Below, in pieces: positions 1 through 8,673 of a DNA stretch of 64,000 bases (position 1 is the first letter of the stretch; the number at the start of each line of letters is the position of its first letter). The notes beneath the pieces are model-generated. The model was not told the origin of the DNA, did no database searches, and worked only from the letters and a program-made list of their open reading frames with translations. The stretch is from Lactiplantibacillus pingfangensis. GTDB taxonomy: Bacteria; Bacillota; Bacilli; Lactobacillales; Lactobacillaceae. The position numbers and the translations under genes are program-made. The stretch covers positions 62,001-126,000 of the forward strand of contig NZ_BJDG01000005.1 in the NCBI RefSeq assembly GCF_005404945.1. The letters are read 5' to 3'.

Positions 1-98
1 TCCGCTATGATGCTGCTGGTCTAATCGTGTTACTAATTGCTGTTTTGGTGATTGTTCTAGAGTTAACCTCAACGCAAATTAGGAGGGCTATTGCATGA
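1..98 (+). CDS. phnE: Phosphonate ABC transporter permease, C-terminal fragment
   Basis: Only the last 31 codons are in the window; the reading frame begins at base 3. They encode a hydrophobic helix followed by ELTSTQIRRAIA and a TGA stop at 96-98. This is the typical C-terminus of a PhnE-type integral membrane permease that forms the channel of a phosphonate importer. The stop overlaps the ATG of the next permease gene (ATGA), so the two are translationally coupled. Function is inferred from this tail and from the following PhnE, PhnX and PhnW genes; the rest of the gene lies outside the window. Confidence 0.7.
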   Translation, partial: RYDAAGLIVLLIAVLVIVLELTSTQIRRAIA

Positions 99-949
99 TT
101 GAAAATTCATCTTCGCAACCAAACACGATTAAACCCAAGGTTCCCAATACTGAACGAATCTCACTCATGACCAAGCCTCGGCTAATTTTAAGAGCTGTGC
201 TGGCTGTGCTAGGGTTAGTCACCGTCTATTCATTGGTGACGATTGATACCGCTGGTTTAAAGTTGGGCGATGCCTTTCATAGTTTAGGCATCAATTTAAA
301 GGCCATGTTCCTTCAACCCAATGTTGGTCAAGATTCTTGGGGCGTCTTGTTAAAGGCACTTTCAACCAGTATCGCACTAACAATTTTAACAACCCTGCTC
401 GGTGCCTTGATTGCCTTTTTCATTGCAGTTTTTACTGCCCGCAACTTATCACCAAATTGGCTCGCTAACACGTTAAAAGCTGTCATGGCCTTTATTCGGT
501 CAATTCCAACGATCATCTGGGTACTGATCTACTCCGCAGTGATGGGGCTAGGTGCAAACGCAGCTGTCGTTGGACTGACTTTCCATAGTATTGCCTACTT
601 GGTTAAAGCTTACTCAGAAAGTATTGAAGAAACGCCTCAAGCAACGATTGAAGCTTTAAAAGCTAGTGGTGTGCGCTTTTGGCCAATTATTTTTCAAGCA
701 ATATTGCCTTCGATCGTCCCTGCACTGCTAAGTTGGACCTTCATTCGTTTTGAAATCAACTTTGCGAATGCAGTGGCGGTTGGTGCAGCTGCTGGTGCGG
801 ACGACATTGGTTACTATCTCTTTATGGCAAGTGGTTTTTACTTCAACTTCCATGAAGTCGGCTTGATTGTCTACCTGTTATTAGGATTTGCAATCATTCT
901 CGAATTGATTTCGATGCGCTTGCGCGGACATTATTTAAAGCAAAATTAG
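95..949 (+). CDS. phnE: Phosphonate ABC transporter permease PhnE
   Basis: The 284-residue protein is an inner-membrane permease of the binding-protein-dependent type that imports phosphonates with a PhnC ATPase and PhnD binding protein, neither of which is in the window. After a short polar N-terminus there are about six hydrophobic segments. The EAA-type cytoplasmic loop that contacts the ATPase is seen as ETPQATIEALKASG near residues 180-193. The length is normal for PhnE. AGGAGGG at 81-87 is a good ribosome site. The start overlaps the stop of an upstream permease, giving two tandem permeases. Downstream PhnX and PhnW imply that the main substrate is 2-aminoethylphosphonate (inference). 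Confidence 0.88.
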   Translation: MIENSSSQPNTIKPKVPNTERISLMTKPRLILRAVLAVLGLVTVYSLVTIDTAGLKLGDAFHSLGINLKAMFLQPNVGQDSWGVLLKALSTSIALTILTTLLGALIAFFIAVFTARNLSPNWLANTLKAVMAFIRSIPTIIWVLIYSAVMGLGANAAVVGLTFHSIAYLVKAYSESIEETPQATIEALKASGVRFWPIIFQAILPSIVPALLSWTFIRFEINFANAVAVGAAAGADDIGYYLFMASGFYFNFHEVGLIVYLLLGFAIILELISMRLRGHYLKQN

Positions 950-976
950 TTTGCTAAGTTTAAAGGAGTTTTTTTA

Positions 977-1774
977 ATGACAATTCAAGCAGTTATTTTT
1001 GACTGGGCCGGCACGACAATTGATTACGGCAGTCGTGCACCAATCGTTGCTTTCCAACAAGCTTTTGCAAACGTTGGAATCGAAATTACCGCAGCTGAAA
1101 TTCGACAGGATATGGGGTTAGACAAGTATACTCATATTCAAAAAATTATTAGCCTTCCAGCGGTTCAAAATGATTGGCAAGCACGTTTTCAAGTTTTACC
1201 CACAGCTGATGACTGTGACCGAATTTTCCAAGATTTCAAATCAATTTTATTAGCAACTTTAACTGACTTTGCCCGGTTAAAACCCGGCATGGATGCCGTT
1301 ATTGCTTACTTAACGGAACAACATATTCCTTACGGTTCAACCACTGGTTATGACGAAGAAATGTTAGCAACTGTCTTGCCAATTGCGGCAAATCAAGGCT
1401 ACTGCCCGACGGTTAACATTACTTCGGCTCAAACAAACGGTATCGGTCGCCCAGCTTCAGCCATGCTGGAACTGGCTTGTGATCAACTGGAAGTCACTGA
1501 CTATGCCAACGTGGTTAAAGTGGGTGATTCAATCAATGACATTCTTGAAGCACAAAACGCGGATGCCATTAGTGTTGGACTCATTGACGGTAGTAATCTC
1601 ATGGGACTATCTCAAGCAGAATTCGATGCGTTAACCAACACTGAACAAACCGAATTGCGGACTAAAGTTGCCATGCAATACGAAACTGTTGGCGCAGATT
1701 ATATTCTTCAGTCAATGGCCGATCTACCAACACTCTTAACAACGTTGAGTCAACCAGTTACCGACTCGGAATAA
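977..1774 (+). CDS. phnX: Phosphonoacetaldehyde hydrolase (phosphonatase)
   Basis: This 265-residue HAD-superfamily enzyme cleaves the C-P bond of phosphonoacetaldehyde to acetaldehyde and phosphate in the cytoplasm. The nucleophile motif FDWAGTTIDYG (Asp9) is typical of PhnX, where a tryptophan follows the first aspartate. Lys50 in MGLDKYTHI aligns with the Schiff-base lysine unique to phosphonatases. The C-terminal HAD motif VKVGDSINDILEA binds magnesium. An AAAGGAG ribosome site precedes the ATG. The gene is 27 bp after phnE and 18 bp before phnW, so they form one operon. The residue between L and K of the lysine motif differs from the common MGLLK form. Confidence 0.92.
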   Translation: MTIQAVIFDWAGTTIDYGSRAPIVAFQQAFANVGIEITAAEIRQDMGLDKYTHIQKIISLPAVQNDWQARFQVLPTADDCDRIFQDFKSILLATLTDFARLKPGMDAVIAYLTEQHIPYGSTTGYDEEMLATVLPIAANQGYCPTVNITSAQTNGIGRPASAMLELACDQLEVTDYANVVKVGDSINDILEAQNADAISVGLIDGSNLMGLSQAEFDALTNTEQTELRTKVAMQYETVGADYILQSMADLPTLLTTLSQPVTDSE

Positions 1775-1792
1775 TCAGTTAAAGGAGATTTT

Positions 1793-2893
1793 ATGAAACA
1801 ACCTTATTTATTACTCACACCGGGCCCATTAAGTACCACGCCAACCGTGAAAGCTGCCATGCAGATTGACTACTGTACATGGGACAGTGATTATCGTCAA
1901 GTTACTGAAACCATCCGGCAACAAATCTTAACCCTGGCGAACGCGAGTGCTGATAATTACACGACCGTCTTATTACAAGGGAGTGGCAGCTACGGGGTAG
2001 AAGCCACGATTGGCACGGCAATTCCTCGTAAAGACGCCGTTTTAATGGTAGCTATCAATGGGGCTTATGGTCACCGGATCAGTGAAATTGCAGATTATTA
2101 TGCCATTCCACATGTTGACGTCGTCTTCGGTGAAGATGAGATTGTTGACCCCGACCGGATTGCGGACGCCTTAACCGCTCATCCTGAAGTCACCCACTTT
2201 GCGACGGTGCATAGTGAAACGACGACCGGTATTCTTAATCCGATTGAACAACTCGTGCCACTGTTAAAAGCTCGCGGCATCATTTCAATCATTGATGCGA
2301 TGTCCAGCCTCGGTGGCGTCCCAATTGACGTCGATCAATTGGATTGCGACTACTTGGTCAGCAGTGCCAACAAATGTGTTCAAGGGGTCCCCGGCTTTGC
2401 ATTCATTATCGCTAAGCAAGCTGAACTAGCTAAAACTGCTGGCAATGCGCGTTCACTGAGCTTAGACCTTTATGCGCAGTGGCAGGCCATGACATCGCAA
2501 CCAGGTAAGTGGCGATTTACATCCCCTACTCACGTGGTCCATGCCTTCGCACAAGCATTAAATGAACTTGATTTAGAAGGTGGCGTTGCGCCACGCTATC
2601 AGCGCTATCACGAGAGTCAATCCCGGTTAAGTGCTGGTATGCAAGCATTAGGTTTTGACCTAGTCATTAACCCAGCCTTTCAGGGGCCAATCATCACGTC
2701 CTTTAAATATCCAAACGACAGTTTTGATTTTGCTGACTTCTATCAGTTCATTAAGGAACGTGGCTTCGTGATTTATCCTGGGAAAGTTTCCAACATTCCA
2801 AGTTTCCGCATTGGGACGATTGGTGACGTTGACACCACTGACATTAATCGGTTACTTGCGATTATCAGTGACTACCGCCAACTAAACCCATAA
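1793..2893 (+). CDS. phnW: 2-aminoethylphosphonate:pyruvate aminotransferase
   Basis: This 366-residue PLP enzyme of fold type I transfers the amino group of 2-aminoethylphosphonate to pyruvate, giving phosphonoacetaldehyde for PhnX and alanine. The N-terminal LLLTPGPLSTT and the GSGSYGVEA loop near residues 63-71 bind the substrate and PLP phosphate. The PLP lysine is Lys194 in SSANKCVQGVPGF, matching the family sequence closely. Length is normal. AAAGGAG lies upstream of the ATG. It is the last gene of the phn operon and is followed by a strong terminator hairpin at 2907-2960. Together with PhnX it allows use of aminoethylphosphonate as a phosphorus, and perhaps nitrogen, source. Confidence 0.93.
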   Translation: MKQPYLLLTPGPLSTTPTVKAAMQIDYCTWDSDYRQVTETIRQQILTLANASADNYTTVLLQGSGSYGVEATIGTAIPRKDAVLMVAINGAYGHRISEIADYYAIPHVDVVFGEDEIVDPDRIADALTAHPEVTHFATVHSETTTGILNPIEQLVPLLKARGIISIIDAMSSLGGVPIDVDQLDCDYLVSSANKCVQGVPGFAFIIAKQAELAKTAGNARSLSLDLYAQWQAMTSQPGKWRFTSPTHVVHAFAQALNELDLEGGVAPRYQRYHESQSRLSAGMQALGFDLVINPAFQGPIITSFKYPNDSFDFADFYQFIKERGFVIYPGKVSNIPSFRIGTIGDVDTTDINRLLAIISDYRQLNP

Positions 2894-2906
2894 CTCAATT
2901 GTAATC

Positions 2907-2960
2907 AAAAAGGTCCTTATCAACTGACAGTGAAATTGTCAGTTGATGAGGACCTTTTTT
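2907..2960. terminator. Bidirectional intrinsic terminator between phnW and galE
   Basis: A long near-perfect hairpin (AAAGGTCCTTATCAACTGAC pairing with its complement around a 7-nt loop) has A and T runs on both sides. It separates convergent phnW and galE and should end transcription in both directions. Confidence 0.9.
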
Positions 2961-2965
2961 AGACT

Positions 2966-3961
2966 TTATTTACGATCATCATAGCCGTTTGGATGCTTTT
3001 GAGTCCAAGTCCAAGCAGTTTTGATAATTTCAGTCACATCATCATAATTAGGCTTCCAGCCAAGTACTTCGCGGGCTTTGTCACTCGCAGCGACCAATGA
3101 ATCTGGGTCACCAGGACGCCGTGGGGCAATTGCCGCCGGAATCGGTTGACCAGTGACCTTGCGAGCAGCCGTCAACATTTCTCGATTAGAGAAGCCGGTA
3201 GATGAGCCGAGATTAAAGGCATTGCTATCATGACCCTCAGCCAAATATTTCAAAGCTAAGATATGAGCATCTGCTAAGTCCAACACATGGACATAATCAC
3301 GCACATTGGTCCCATCAGCGGTGTTGTAATCATCACCGAAGATCTTCAATTCATCGCGTTTGCCTTGAGCGACTTGCAAAATAATTGGAACAAGATGTGT
3401 TTCAGGGCCATGGTCTTCACCAATACTCCCGTCTGGTTTTGCACCAGCCACGTTAAAGTAACGTAGTGCGACAAACTTGATGCCATAAGCCACATCAGCC
3501 CAGTGCATGATCTGTTCCATCATTAATTTGCTAGCACCGTAAGGGTTAATCGGTTCTTGTGGATCAGTTTCTTTAATTGGAATTTGCTTAGGCGTGCCAT
3601 AAGTTGCAGCAGTTGATGAAAAGACAATTCGTTTAACATCATGTGCCTGCATAACTTCTAACAGTGTAATCATGCCACCCGTGTTATTATCGAAATATTT
3701 CAATGGTTTAGCCATCGATTCTGGCACAATTGAAAAGGCGGCAAAGTGGACAACCGCTTCAATCGTTTCTTGATCGAAGACCTGCGTTAAAAAGGTTTTA
3801 TCGCGTACATCACCCTGATAAAATTTAGCAGCACGATTGATAGCAGCCAAATGACCAGTTACCAAACTATCAACGACCACGACGTCTTGGCCCTGTTCAA
3901 CCAACCGATCGACCATATGCGAACCGATGTAGCCGGCTCCACCCAAAACAAGAATTGACAT
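2966..3961 (-). CDS. galE: UDP-glucose 4-epimerase
   Basis: The 331-residue extended short-chain dehydrogenase interconverts UDP-glucose and UDP-galactose, serving galactose use and cell-surface polysaccharide synthesis. The NAD-binding GGAGYIGS motif is at residues 7-14, the catalytic Tyr141-x3-Lys145 is in PYGASK, and FSSTAATYG near 114-122 supplies the catalytic serine/threonine. Length is typical. AAGGGAGG precedes the ATG. It stands alone, not in a gal operon: the neighbour downstream is convergent phnW, and the gene behind it has its own terminator. This suggests a housekeeping role rather than galactose-specific induction. Confidence 0.95.
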   Translation of the reverse strand: MSILVLGGAGYIGSHMVDRLVEQGQDVVVVDSLVTGHLAAINRAAKFYQGDVRDKTFLTQVFDQETIEAVVHFAAFSIVPESMAKPLKYFDNNTGGMITLLEVMQAHDVKRIVFSSTAATYGTPKQIPIKETDPQEPINPYGASKLMMEQIMHWADVAYGIKFVALRYFNVAGAKPDGSIGEDHGPETHLVPIILQVAQGKRDELKIFGDDYNTADGTNVRDYVHVLDLADAHILALKYLAEGHDSNAFNLGSSTGFSNREMLTAARKVTGQPIPAAIAPRRPGDPDSLVAASDKAREVLGWKPNYDDVTEIIKTAWTWTQKHPNGYDDRK

Positions 3962-4030
3962 AATGAACCTCCCTTTGATTATGCTCTAATCATAGCATAA
4001 TCGACTGAACTTTCGGCTTAAAATTTACCC

Positions 4031-4057
4031 AAAAAAGGCTGAGTTTGGATACTCAGC
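4031..4057 (-). terminator. Intrinsic terminator of the thioesterase transcript
   Basis: On the minus strand GCTGAGT-ATCCAA-ACTCAGC is followed by CTTTTTT. It lies just after the stop of the acyl-ACP thioesterase gene and ends the holB-to-thioesterase unit before galE. Confidence 0.8.
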
Positions 4058-4067
4058 ACTAATTAAG

Positions 4068-4865
4068 TTATTTAATTGGCGCAGCTAACGTCTGCCATTG
4101 AATCGACACTTCACAACATTTTTCGTCCCCTAAACGAATCCGGTGACTCGTCGTGACTTCTGCGTCACTCGTCGCGGGCAAGATATTAACTTCAGCCGTA
4201 ACGACGTGACCATACTGCACTTCATTTTCATAGCGCACATCGACGTGCTTTAAGTTATGTTGCAATAAAAACTCGGCCGGTAACGTATCTAATAACCAGT
4301 CAAAATAATGGGCATTATTGACATGCCGATTAGGGTCAATATCAAAAAAGCGGACTTGATAAGGTTTACTAATAGTCGTTGGTGTCGTTTCAAAACTTAT
4401 CGGTCGTGGCAAACGTGGAATCCGTTTGGTAACCTCAGAATTGTATGGCGCTACTAAAGCGGGATCAATTTTGACAATGCGCCGCGTGGTTTGACTCATG
4501 GTGACCCAAATACTCGTAATATAGGCCAAGTCATTCCCGGCATCGTCACGAATCCAGAATTCCCGGAAAGCAAAGTAGGGATTGTAGGCTGACCCCCGGA
4601 CTGCAATGGTCACCACTTCATCTAAACGTGGCATCCGTGTAATCTCAATGGCGTACTGGGTAACGACCCAGCCAACCCCATGTTGTTGAACAAAGGCAGT
4701 CGTCAACCCGAGATCATCACTTTGATCTTGAGAGCCCAAAATGGCGATATTGATCAAAGTGGTCAAGGTTGCGCGTCCGGTTCGATCACATTCATAATAA
4801 GTTAAGCGGTGTTTTTCAGTAAAAACTTTTGCTTGCGCACCTAAAGCTGCCATTGAACGCTTCAC
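4068..4865 (-). CDS. Acyl-ACP thioesterase (FAT family)
   Basis: The protein of about 265 residues has two hotdog-fold repeats and resembles bacterial and plant Fat thioesterases that release fatty acids from acyl carrier protein. The N-terminal repeat contains YYECDRTGRATLTTLIN and the C-terminal repeat contains RFFDIDPNRHVNNAHYFDWLLD, where the N-x-H-x-N-N pattern marks the catalytic region. The gene is 5 bp after rsmI. The start is uncertain: GTG at 4865 is very close to AGAGG, and an in-frame ATG at 4853 is farther away. Its role in lactic acid bacteria is probably membrane lipid turnover or fatty-acid supply (inference). Confidence 0.85.
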   Translation of the reverse strand: MKRSMAALGAQAKVFTEKHRLTYYECDRTGRATLTTLINIAILGSQDQSDDLGLTTAFVQQHGVGWVVTQYAIEITRMPRLDEVVTIAVRGSAYNPYFAFREFWIRDDAGNDLAYITSIWVTMSQTTRRIVKIDPALVAPYNSEVTKRIPRLPRPISFETTPTTISKPYQVRFFDIDPNRHVNNAHYFDWLLDTLPAEFLLQHNLKHVDVRYENEVQYGHVVTAEVNILPATSDAEVTTSHRIRLGDEKCCEVSIQWQTLAAPIK

Positions 4866-4870
4866 ATCCT

Positions 4871-5749
4871 CTAGTTAATATCGTGAAACTCGTTGTAAAC
4901 ATCCTGACGTTGTCGCTGCCGCCGTTTAGCAATTTCTTTGATCGCGGCATTGGGTTTACTCCCGGCCGCGATTAACGCCTCTACTTGGGCTTTAATTGGT
5001 AACTCCGCGAGTTCATCCGTACTTTTTGGTTCTGGATCATTCGGGTTGCCACTAATTAAGAGAACAAATTCACCCTTTAATTGATGATCATGCGACCAGA
5101 CGACCATTTCAGCCAGTGTGCCGCGCGCAAATTCTTCATAACGTTTTGTTAACTCACGACAAGCGACAATTTGGCGGGTCGGTTCACAGACTTTTGCTAA
5201 GGCGGTTAAGGTCTTAGCAACGCGAAATGGCGATTCATACAAAATTACCGTTTCACGATGCTGTGCTAAGGCGGTTAATGCGTCAGCTTGGTCATGCTTC
5301 TTACGTGGCAAGAAGCCATAAAAATAAAATGGCTGTGGCACTAAGCCAGACGCAATCAGTGCAGTTAGCCCCGCATTGGCCCCTGGCAGTGGCACAACCG
5401 GGATTTGAGCCGCGACACAAGCGGCCACTAATTCCGTCCCAGGATCACTAATGGAAGGCATCCCAGCATCGCTCACTTGGGCTAAATTAGTTCCTGCTTG
5501 CAATTTGGCGATTAATTGGGGCAGCCGTTCCTGTGTATTATGTTCATGGAAGCTAATCTGCTTCGTTTCAATTTCAAAATGATTCAATAATTTTTGGGTA
5601 TTACGCGTATCTTCGGCCGCAATTAAGTCCACGGCTTTTAACGTTGCGACGGCCCGGTAAGTCATATCTTGCAAATTACCAATCGGTGTTGGGACAAGAT
5701 AGAGTGTGCCAATGCCACCGTGTTCGGCAAAACTTTGTTGCGTCTCCAA
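4871..5749 (-). CDS. rsmI: 16S rRNA (cytidine1402-2'-O)-methyltransferase
   Basis: The 292-residue protein methylates the 2'-O of C1402 in the decoding centre of 16S rRNA, using SAM. It is a tetrapyrrole-methylase-fold enzyme. LYLVPTPIGNLQDMT near residues 16-30 and AAEDTRNTQKLL near 44-55 are family signatures, and SDAGMPSISDPG near 93-104 forms the SAM pocket. The start is a TTG at 5747-5749 behind a GGGGGG ribosome site. It follows yabA by about 20 bp in the usual Firmicute order holB-yabA-rsmI. Length is normal. Confidence 0.94.
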   Translation of the reverse strand: METQQSFAEHGGIGTLYLVPTPIGNLQDMTYRAVATLKAVDLIAAEDTRNTQKLLNHFEIETKQISFHEHNTQERLPQLIAKLQAGTNLAQVSDAGMPSISDPGTELVAACVAAQIPVVPLPGANAGLTALIASGLVPQPFYFYGFLPRKKHDQADALTALAQHRETVILYESPFRVAKTLTALAKVCEPTRQIVACRELTKRYEEFARGTLAEMVVWSHDHQLKGEFVLLISGNPNDPEPKSTDELAELPIKAQVEALIAAGSKPNAAIKEIAKRRQRQRQDVYNEFHDIN

Positions 5750-5770
5750 TGAACTGTTCCCCCCTCGTTT

Positions 5771-6118
5771 TTAGGCCCGCTCACGGTCGCCATAAATCAC
5801 TTCCAAGCAAAACACACATGATTCATCATCATCGCGCCGCTTGCCGTAAAACTGATTACAGACATGGAAGCCCTCATCATAGAGTTTTTCTAAATTTTGA
5901 CGTGACTTAGAAAGGGGAGCGGTACCAGCTGGTTTTTTAGGCAATTCATTTTCAATTTCAACCATATGCTCACGCAAGTGTTCATTTTCAATCACGAGTT
6001 CAGCATTTTTTTCCAGCACAGTCGTCATATCGGCTCTTAGTTGCGCCATTTTTTCGAGCATTTGTTGCATCTGTTGTTCCATGTCACCGAAACTATCATA
6101 TAAATCACGCTTATCCAC
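5771..6118 (-). CDS. yabA: Replication initiation control protein YabA
   Basis: The 115-residue protein limits re-initiation of replication by binding DnaA and the DnaN clamp. Residues about 8-65 form a leucine-zipper-like coiled coil (heptads rich in L, M and E) for tetramerisation. The C-terminus carries a zinc-binding HVC...CVFC motif. The start is GTG at 6118 after GAGGGTG. It lies between holB and rsmI, the standard location. Confidence 0.92.
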   Translation of the reverse strand: MDKRDLYDSFGDMEQQMQQMLEKMAQLRADMTTVLEKNAELVIENEHLREHMVEIENELPKKPAGTAPLSKSRQNLEKLYDEGFHVCNQFYGKRRDDDESCVFCLEVIYGDRERA

Positions 6119-6143
6119 ACGCTCACCCTCTGCTTTCTATTAA

Positions 6144-7163
6144 TTAAGCGTTTTTAAAAATCGGCCATAACTTTAAGGTCAGGCCTTCTAACACATTTTG
6201 AAAGCTGACATTACTAGCCAGTTGGCGTTTGGCGGTCAACGCTAATTCCGTCGCCTGCACCAACTGCTGATCCGTTAACCGGTCAGTCATCGTTTGTAAT
6301 TGTTGTTGATATTGGCCAAAGCTGAGTTCTTCAACCGCATCCACTTGAAAATGTAATTGGAGTAAATCTTGAAATAGTGCCGCAATGAGATCCAATAACA
6401 CTAATTGCTGGCCACTTTCCTTACCCAAACTAACCAAATTTGTCTGCACCGCGACGAAACTGCGGGGATCGCCTTTGACAACCTGTTCAAACCAACGCCA
6501 CAGTTGTTCTACCGCATTGGGTAACCAATCGTCCACTAGCAACATCTGTGCCTGGCTGACACTATTGGTTAACTGTCGTAAAGTTTGCGCCGCCTGTGGC
6601 TTAATTCCGGCCGCTTCGAAGTTTTTCTGCAGTTCAGCAGCTCCCAAGGGCGGAAACTCGATAACTTGCGTTCGGGAAATGATGGTCGGTAGCATTAACT
6701 GCTTATTCGTTGTTAGTAAGAGCGCCGTCACATTACCACTAGGCTCCTCAATAAATTTAAGTAAACTATTGGCCGCACTCGCCGTCATCTTTTCAGCATC
6801 CGAAATGATAAATAGTTTGCGATTTCCTTCGACAGCACTTTTAGAAAATTCCGCTTTTAAATAGCGCACCTGATCAACATGAATGCTCTGACCCGTGGGT
6901 GCCACCGTGACAATATCTGGATGCTGGCCGTTGGCAATCCGCACGCACTCTTCACAAGTGCCATCCGGTTCACCATCAACCACATGTAGACAGAATAGCC
7001 GTTGGGCAATCCAGTGAGCCAGCTCAGTTTGGCCTGCGCCTTCCATACCCGTGAACAAGTAGGCATGTGCCAAGTGTTGCTGGGCAATAATATGTTTGAA
7101 CGCGGCTAACAAACGCGGTTGTTTGGTCGTTAAAGTTGTTGTTAACGGCGCCGTTGCTGACAT
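6144..7163 (-). CDS. holB: DNA polymerase III delta' subunit
   Basis: The protein of about 339 residues is the delta' subunit of the clamp loader. It works with DnaX and HolA to load the DnaN clamp. It has an AAA+ domain, a zinc module CLHVVDGEPDGTCEEC and a C-terminal collar domain. The Walker A region reads GMEGAGQTEL: the lysine is replaced by glutamine, so it should not hydrolyse ATP, as is usual for delta'. I place the start at the ATG at 7163, because the frame's earlier GTG lies inside the ribosome site GAGGTGG. It is 18 bp after darA and 25 bp before yabA. Confidence 0.92.
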   Translation of the reverse strand: MSATAPLTTTLTTKQPRLLAAFKHIIAQQHLAHAYLFTGMEGAGQTELAHWIAQRLFCLHVVDGEPDGTCEECVRIANGQHPDIVTVAPTGQSIHVDQVRYLKAEFSKSAVEGNRKLFIISDAEKMTASAANSLLKFIEEPSGNVTALLLTTNKQLMLPTIISRTQVIEFPPLGAAELQKNFEAAGIKPQAAQTLRQLTNSVSQAQMLLVDDWLPNAVEQLWRWFEQVVKGDPRSFVAVQTNLVSLGKESGQQLVLLDLIAALFQDLLQLHFQVDAVEELSFGQYQQQLQTMTDRLTDQQLVQATELALTAKRQLASNVSFQNVLEGLTLKLWPIFKNA

Positions 7164-7181
7164 CTTAACCACCTCGGCTCA

Positions 7182-7514
7182 TTAAAATTGATGGAACTGT
7201 TCAATTGGCAAAACAAAGACCGTCGCACCGCCGACTTGAACCTCAACTGGATATGCCGAAGCACCATCCATGGTGACATCCAAATTGACCGGTGGTGTCA
7301 TAAATTGGTCGCGCGCATGACTGGTACTTTTAATCATTTCAAGTACCTCATCAACCCGATCATCATCAATACCAATCATAAATGTGGTATTCCCAGAGCG
7401 TAAAAAGCCCCCGGTTGTCGATAATTTTGTCGCGCGGACATTAGCTTCAATAAACTGACTGCTCAGCCGATTACTATCTTTATCTTGAACAATGGCAATA
7501 ATTAATTTCATCAT
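7182..7514 (-). CDS. darA: Cyclic di-AMP-binding PII-like protein
   Basis: The 110-residue protein is the DarA/PstA (YaaQ, DUF970) family of trimeric PII-like proteins that bind cyclic di-AMP. The conserved GGFLRSGNTTFMIGIDDDRV stretch (residues 36-55) is the family hallmark, with N-terminal KLIIAIVQDKD forming the first strand. It overlaps the tmk stop (ATGA), so translation is coupled; an adjacent second ATG at 7511 is an alternative start. The tmk-darA-holB order is conserved in Firmicutes. The downstream target of the sensor is unknown. Confidence 0.93.
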   Translation of the reverse strand: MMKLIIAIVQDKDSNRLSSQFIEANVRATKLSTTGGFLRSGNTTFMIGIDDDRVDEVLEMIKSTSHARDQFMTPPVNLDVTMDGASAYPVEVQVGGATVFVLPIEQFHQF

Positions 7515-8185
7515 TTCGACTTCCCCTCGGTTGCGAAATACTGTGGTAACTGGGCTGTCATGACCGCAATGGCCTGGGCGACAACTTGATCCAGTGGTTG
7601 ACTGGCATCTAAGCGCTTGATTCGTTCCGGATAGGCCGCCAAGAGTCTCAAGTAAGCCGCCTGGACACGATGATGGAAGCTCAATGCTTCCACATCTAAG
7701 CGGTTAATTTCATCTTGACGGTGCGTTTGGATTCGCTGAAGGCCAACTTCAGCATCAACGTCAAAATACAAGGTCAAATCCGGATTTAACCCTTCCGTCG
7801 CAAATTGATTCATTTCATACACCGCTTGTTCACCGATCCCACGACCAGCGCCTTGATAAGCAATTGAGCTGTCAATGTAACGATCACAAAGCACGAGTTT
7901 GTCCTGCGCCAAGGCTGGCAAAATTTTTTGGACGATGTGCTGACGTCGGGCTGCGGCGTATAACAACGCCTCAGTACGATCATCCATCGCGGTATTTTTT
8001 CGATCTAAAATAATTTTACGAATAGCTTCTGAGATTTGATTGCCACCCGGTTCGCGAGTCACAATTAATTGATCGCCTAATCGTGGCGCAATTTGAGCCA
8101 CAATGGCATTCAAGGCGGACGTTTTACCAGCGCCGTCAGGTCCTTCAAAAGTAATTAATTTTCCAGTCAAAATTCCCAATCCCAT
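7511..8185 (-). CDS. tmk: Thymidylate kinase
   Basis: This enzyme phosphorylates dTMP to dTDP. The P-loop FEGPDGAGKTSALNA, the dTMP-binding TREPGGNQISE motif and the LID region are present, and length is normal for the family. The frame opens at ATG 8185 (224 residues), but no clear ribosome site precedes it. A TTG five codons later (8170) is preceded by GGGATTGGGA and would give a 219-residue protein starting directly before GKLITFEG. That second start is plausible. The gene heads tmk-darA-holB-yabA-rsmI. Confidence 0.94.
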   Translation of the reverse strand: MGLGILTGKLITFEGPDGAGKTSALNAIVAQIAPRLGDQLIVTREPGGNQISEAIRKIILDRKNTAMDDRTEALLYAAARRQHIVQKILPALAQDKLVLCDRYIDSSIAYQGAGRGIGEQAVYEMNQFATEGLNPDLTLYFDVDAEVGLQRIQTHRQDEINRLDVEALSFHHRVQAAYLRLLAAYPERIKRLDASQPLDQVVAQAIAVMTAQLPQYFATEGKSK

Positions 8186-8364
8186 CTAAAATACATAGTT
8201 GTCATAATTGTACTTGATTGTCTCGACCATGTCTAATGCGTTCACCACTAGTGAAGGTAGCCGGTCTTCTTATTTTACCGCATTCACCACTACCAATTGT
8301 GTTTTTTGATTGATTCAAAAAAACTTTACTAACGAAAAATGACGCCTAACCACACTTTTAGCAC

Positions 8365-8397
8365 AAAAAAACTGCTGTCAATTTTCAGACAACAGTT
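8365..8397 (-). terminator. Intrinsic terminator downstream of yaaL
   Basis: On the minus strand AACTGTTGTC pairs with GACAGCAGTT around an 8-nt loop and is followed by a run of T. It ends the dnaX-ebfC-recR-yaaL unit. The rest of the 8186-8406 gap should hold the tmk promoter; two copies of GC(A/G)TTCACCACTA at about 8231 and 8280 are seen but have no known role. Confidence 0.85.
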
Positions 8398-8406
8398 AGG
8401 TCATTA

Positions 8407-8670
8407 CTATTTATCAATCACAGAACGTTGGATTTCATTACCATGAACTTGTCGCAACCGGGCTTCTCGATATAAATACAAATACTTAACCCGCGCTAAC
8501 GCTGTTTGTGTGACTAACTCGCTGGTGTTATTATCATAAATCGCTTTTTCGTTTTGTTTCGCACGATCCCAATCGACCTTGGCAGCATTCAGCGACTGTA
8601 AGAGTTGTTCATCATAAGTTGCTTTGGGTTGCTTGATCTTCTGGTGCCGCTTAAATAATCCTCTCGCCAT
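8407..8670 (-). CDS. yaaL: YaaL-family protein (DUF2508)
   Basis: The 87-residue protein matches the small YaaL family by size, charged helical composition and location directly after recR (3 bp). It starts MARGLFKRHQKIK and has the DWDRAKQNEKAI and ARVKYLYLYREAR segments. It is predicted to be helical, cytoplasmic and without known catalytic residues. Its function is unknown; conserved linkage to recR suggests a link to recombination or to the bofA/sigK region of sporulating relatives. Confidence 0.85.
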   Translation of the reverse strand: MARGLFKRHQKIKQPKATYDEQLLQSLNAAKVDWDRAKQNEKAIYDNNTSELVTQTALARVKYLYLYREARLRQVHGNEIQRSVIDK

Positions 8671-8673
8671 GAC

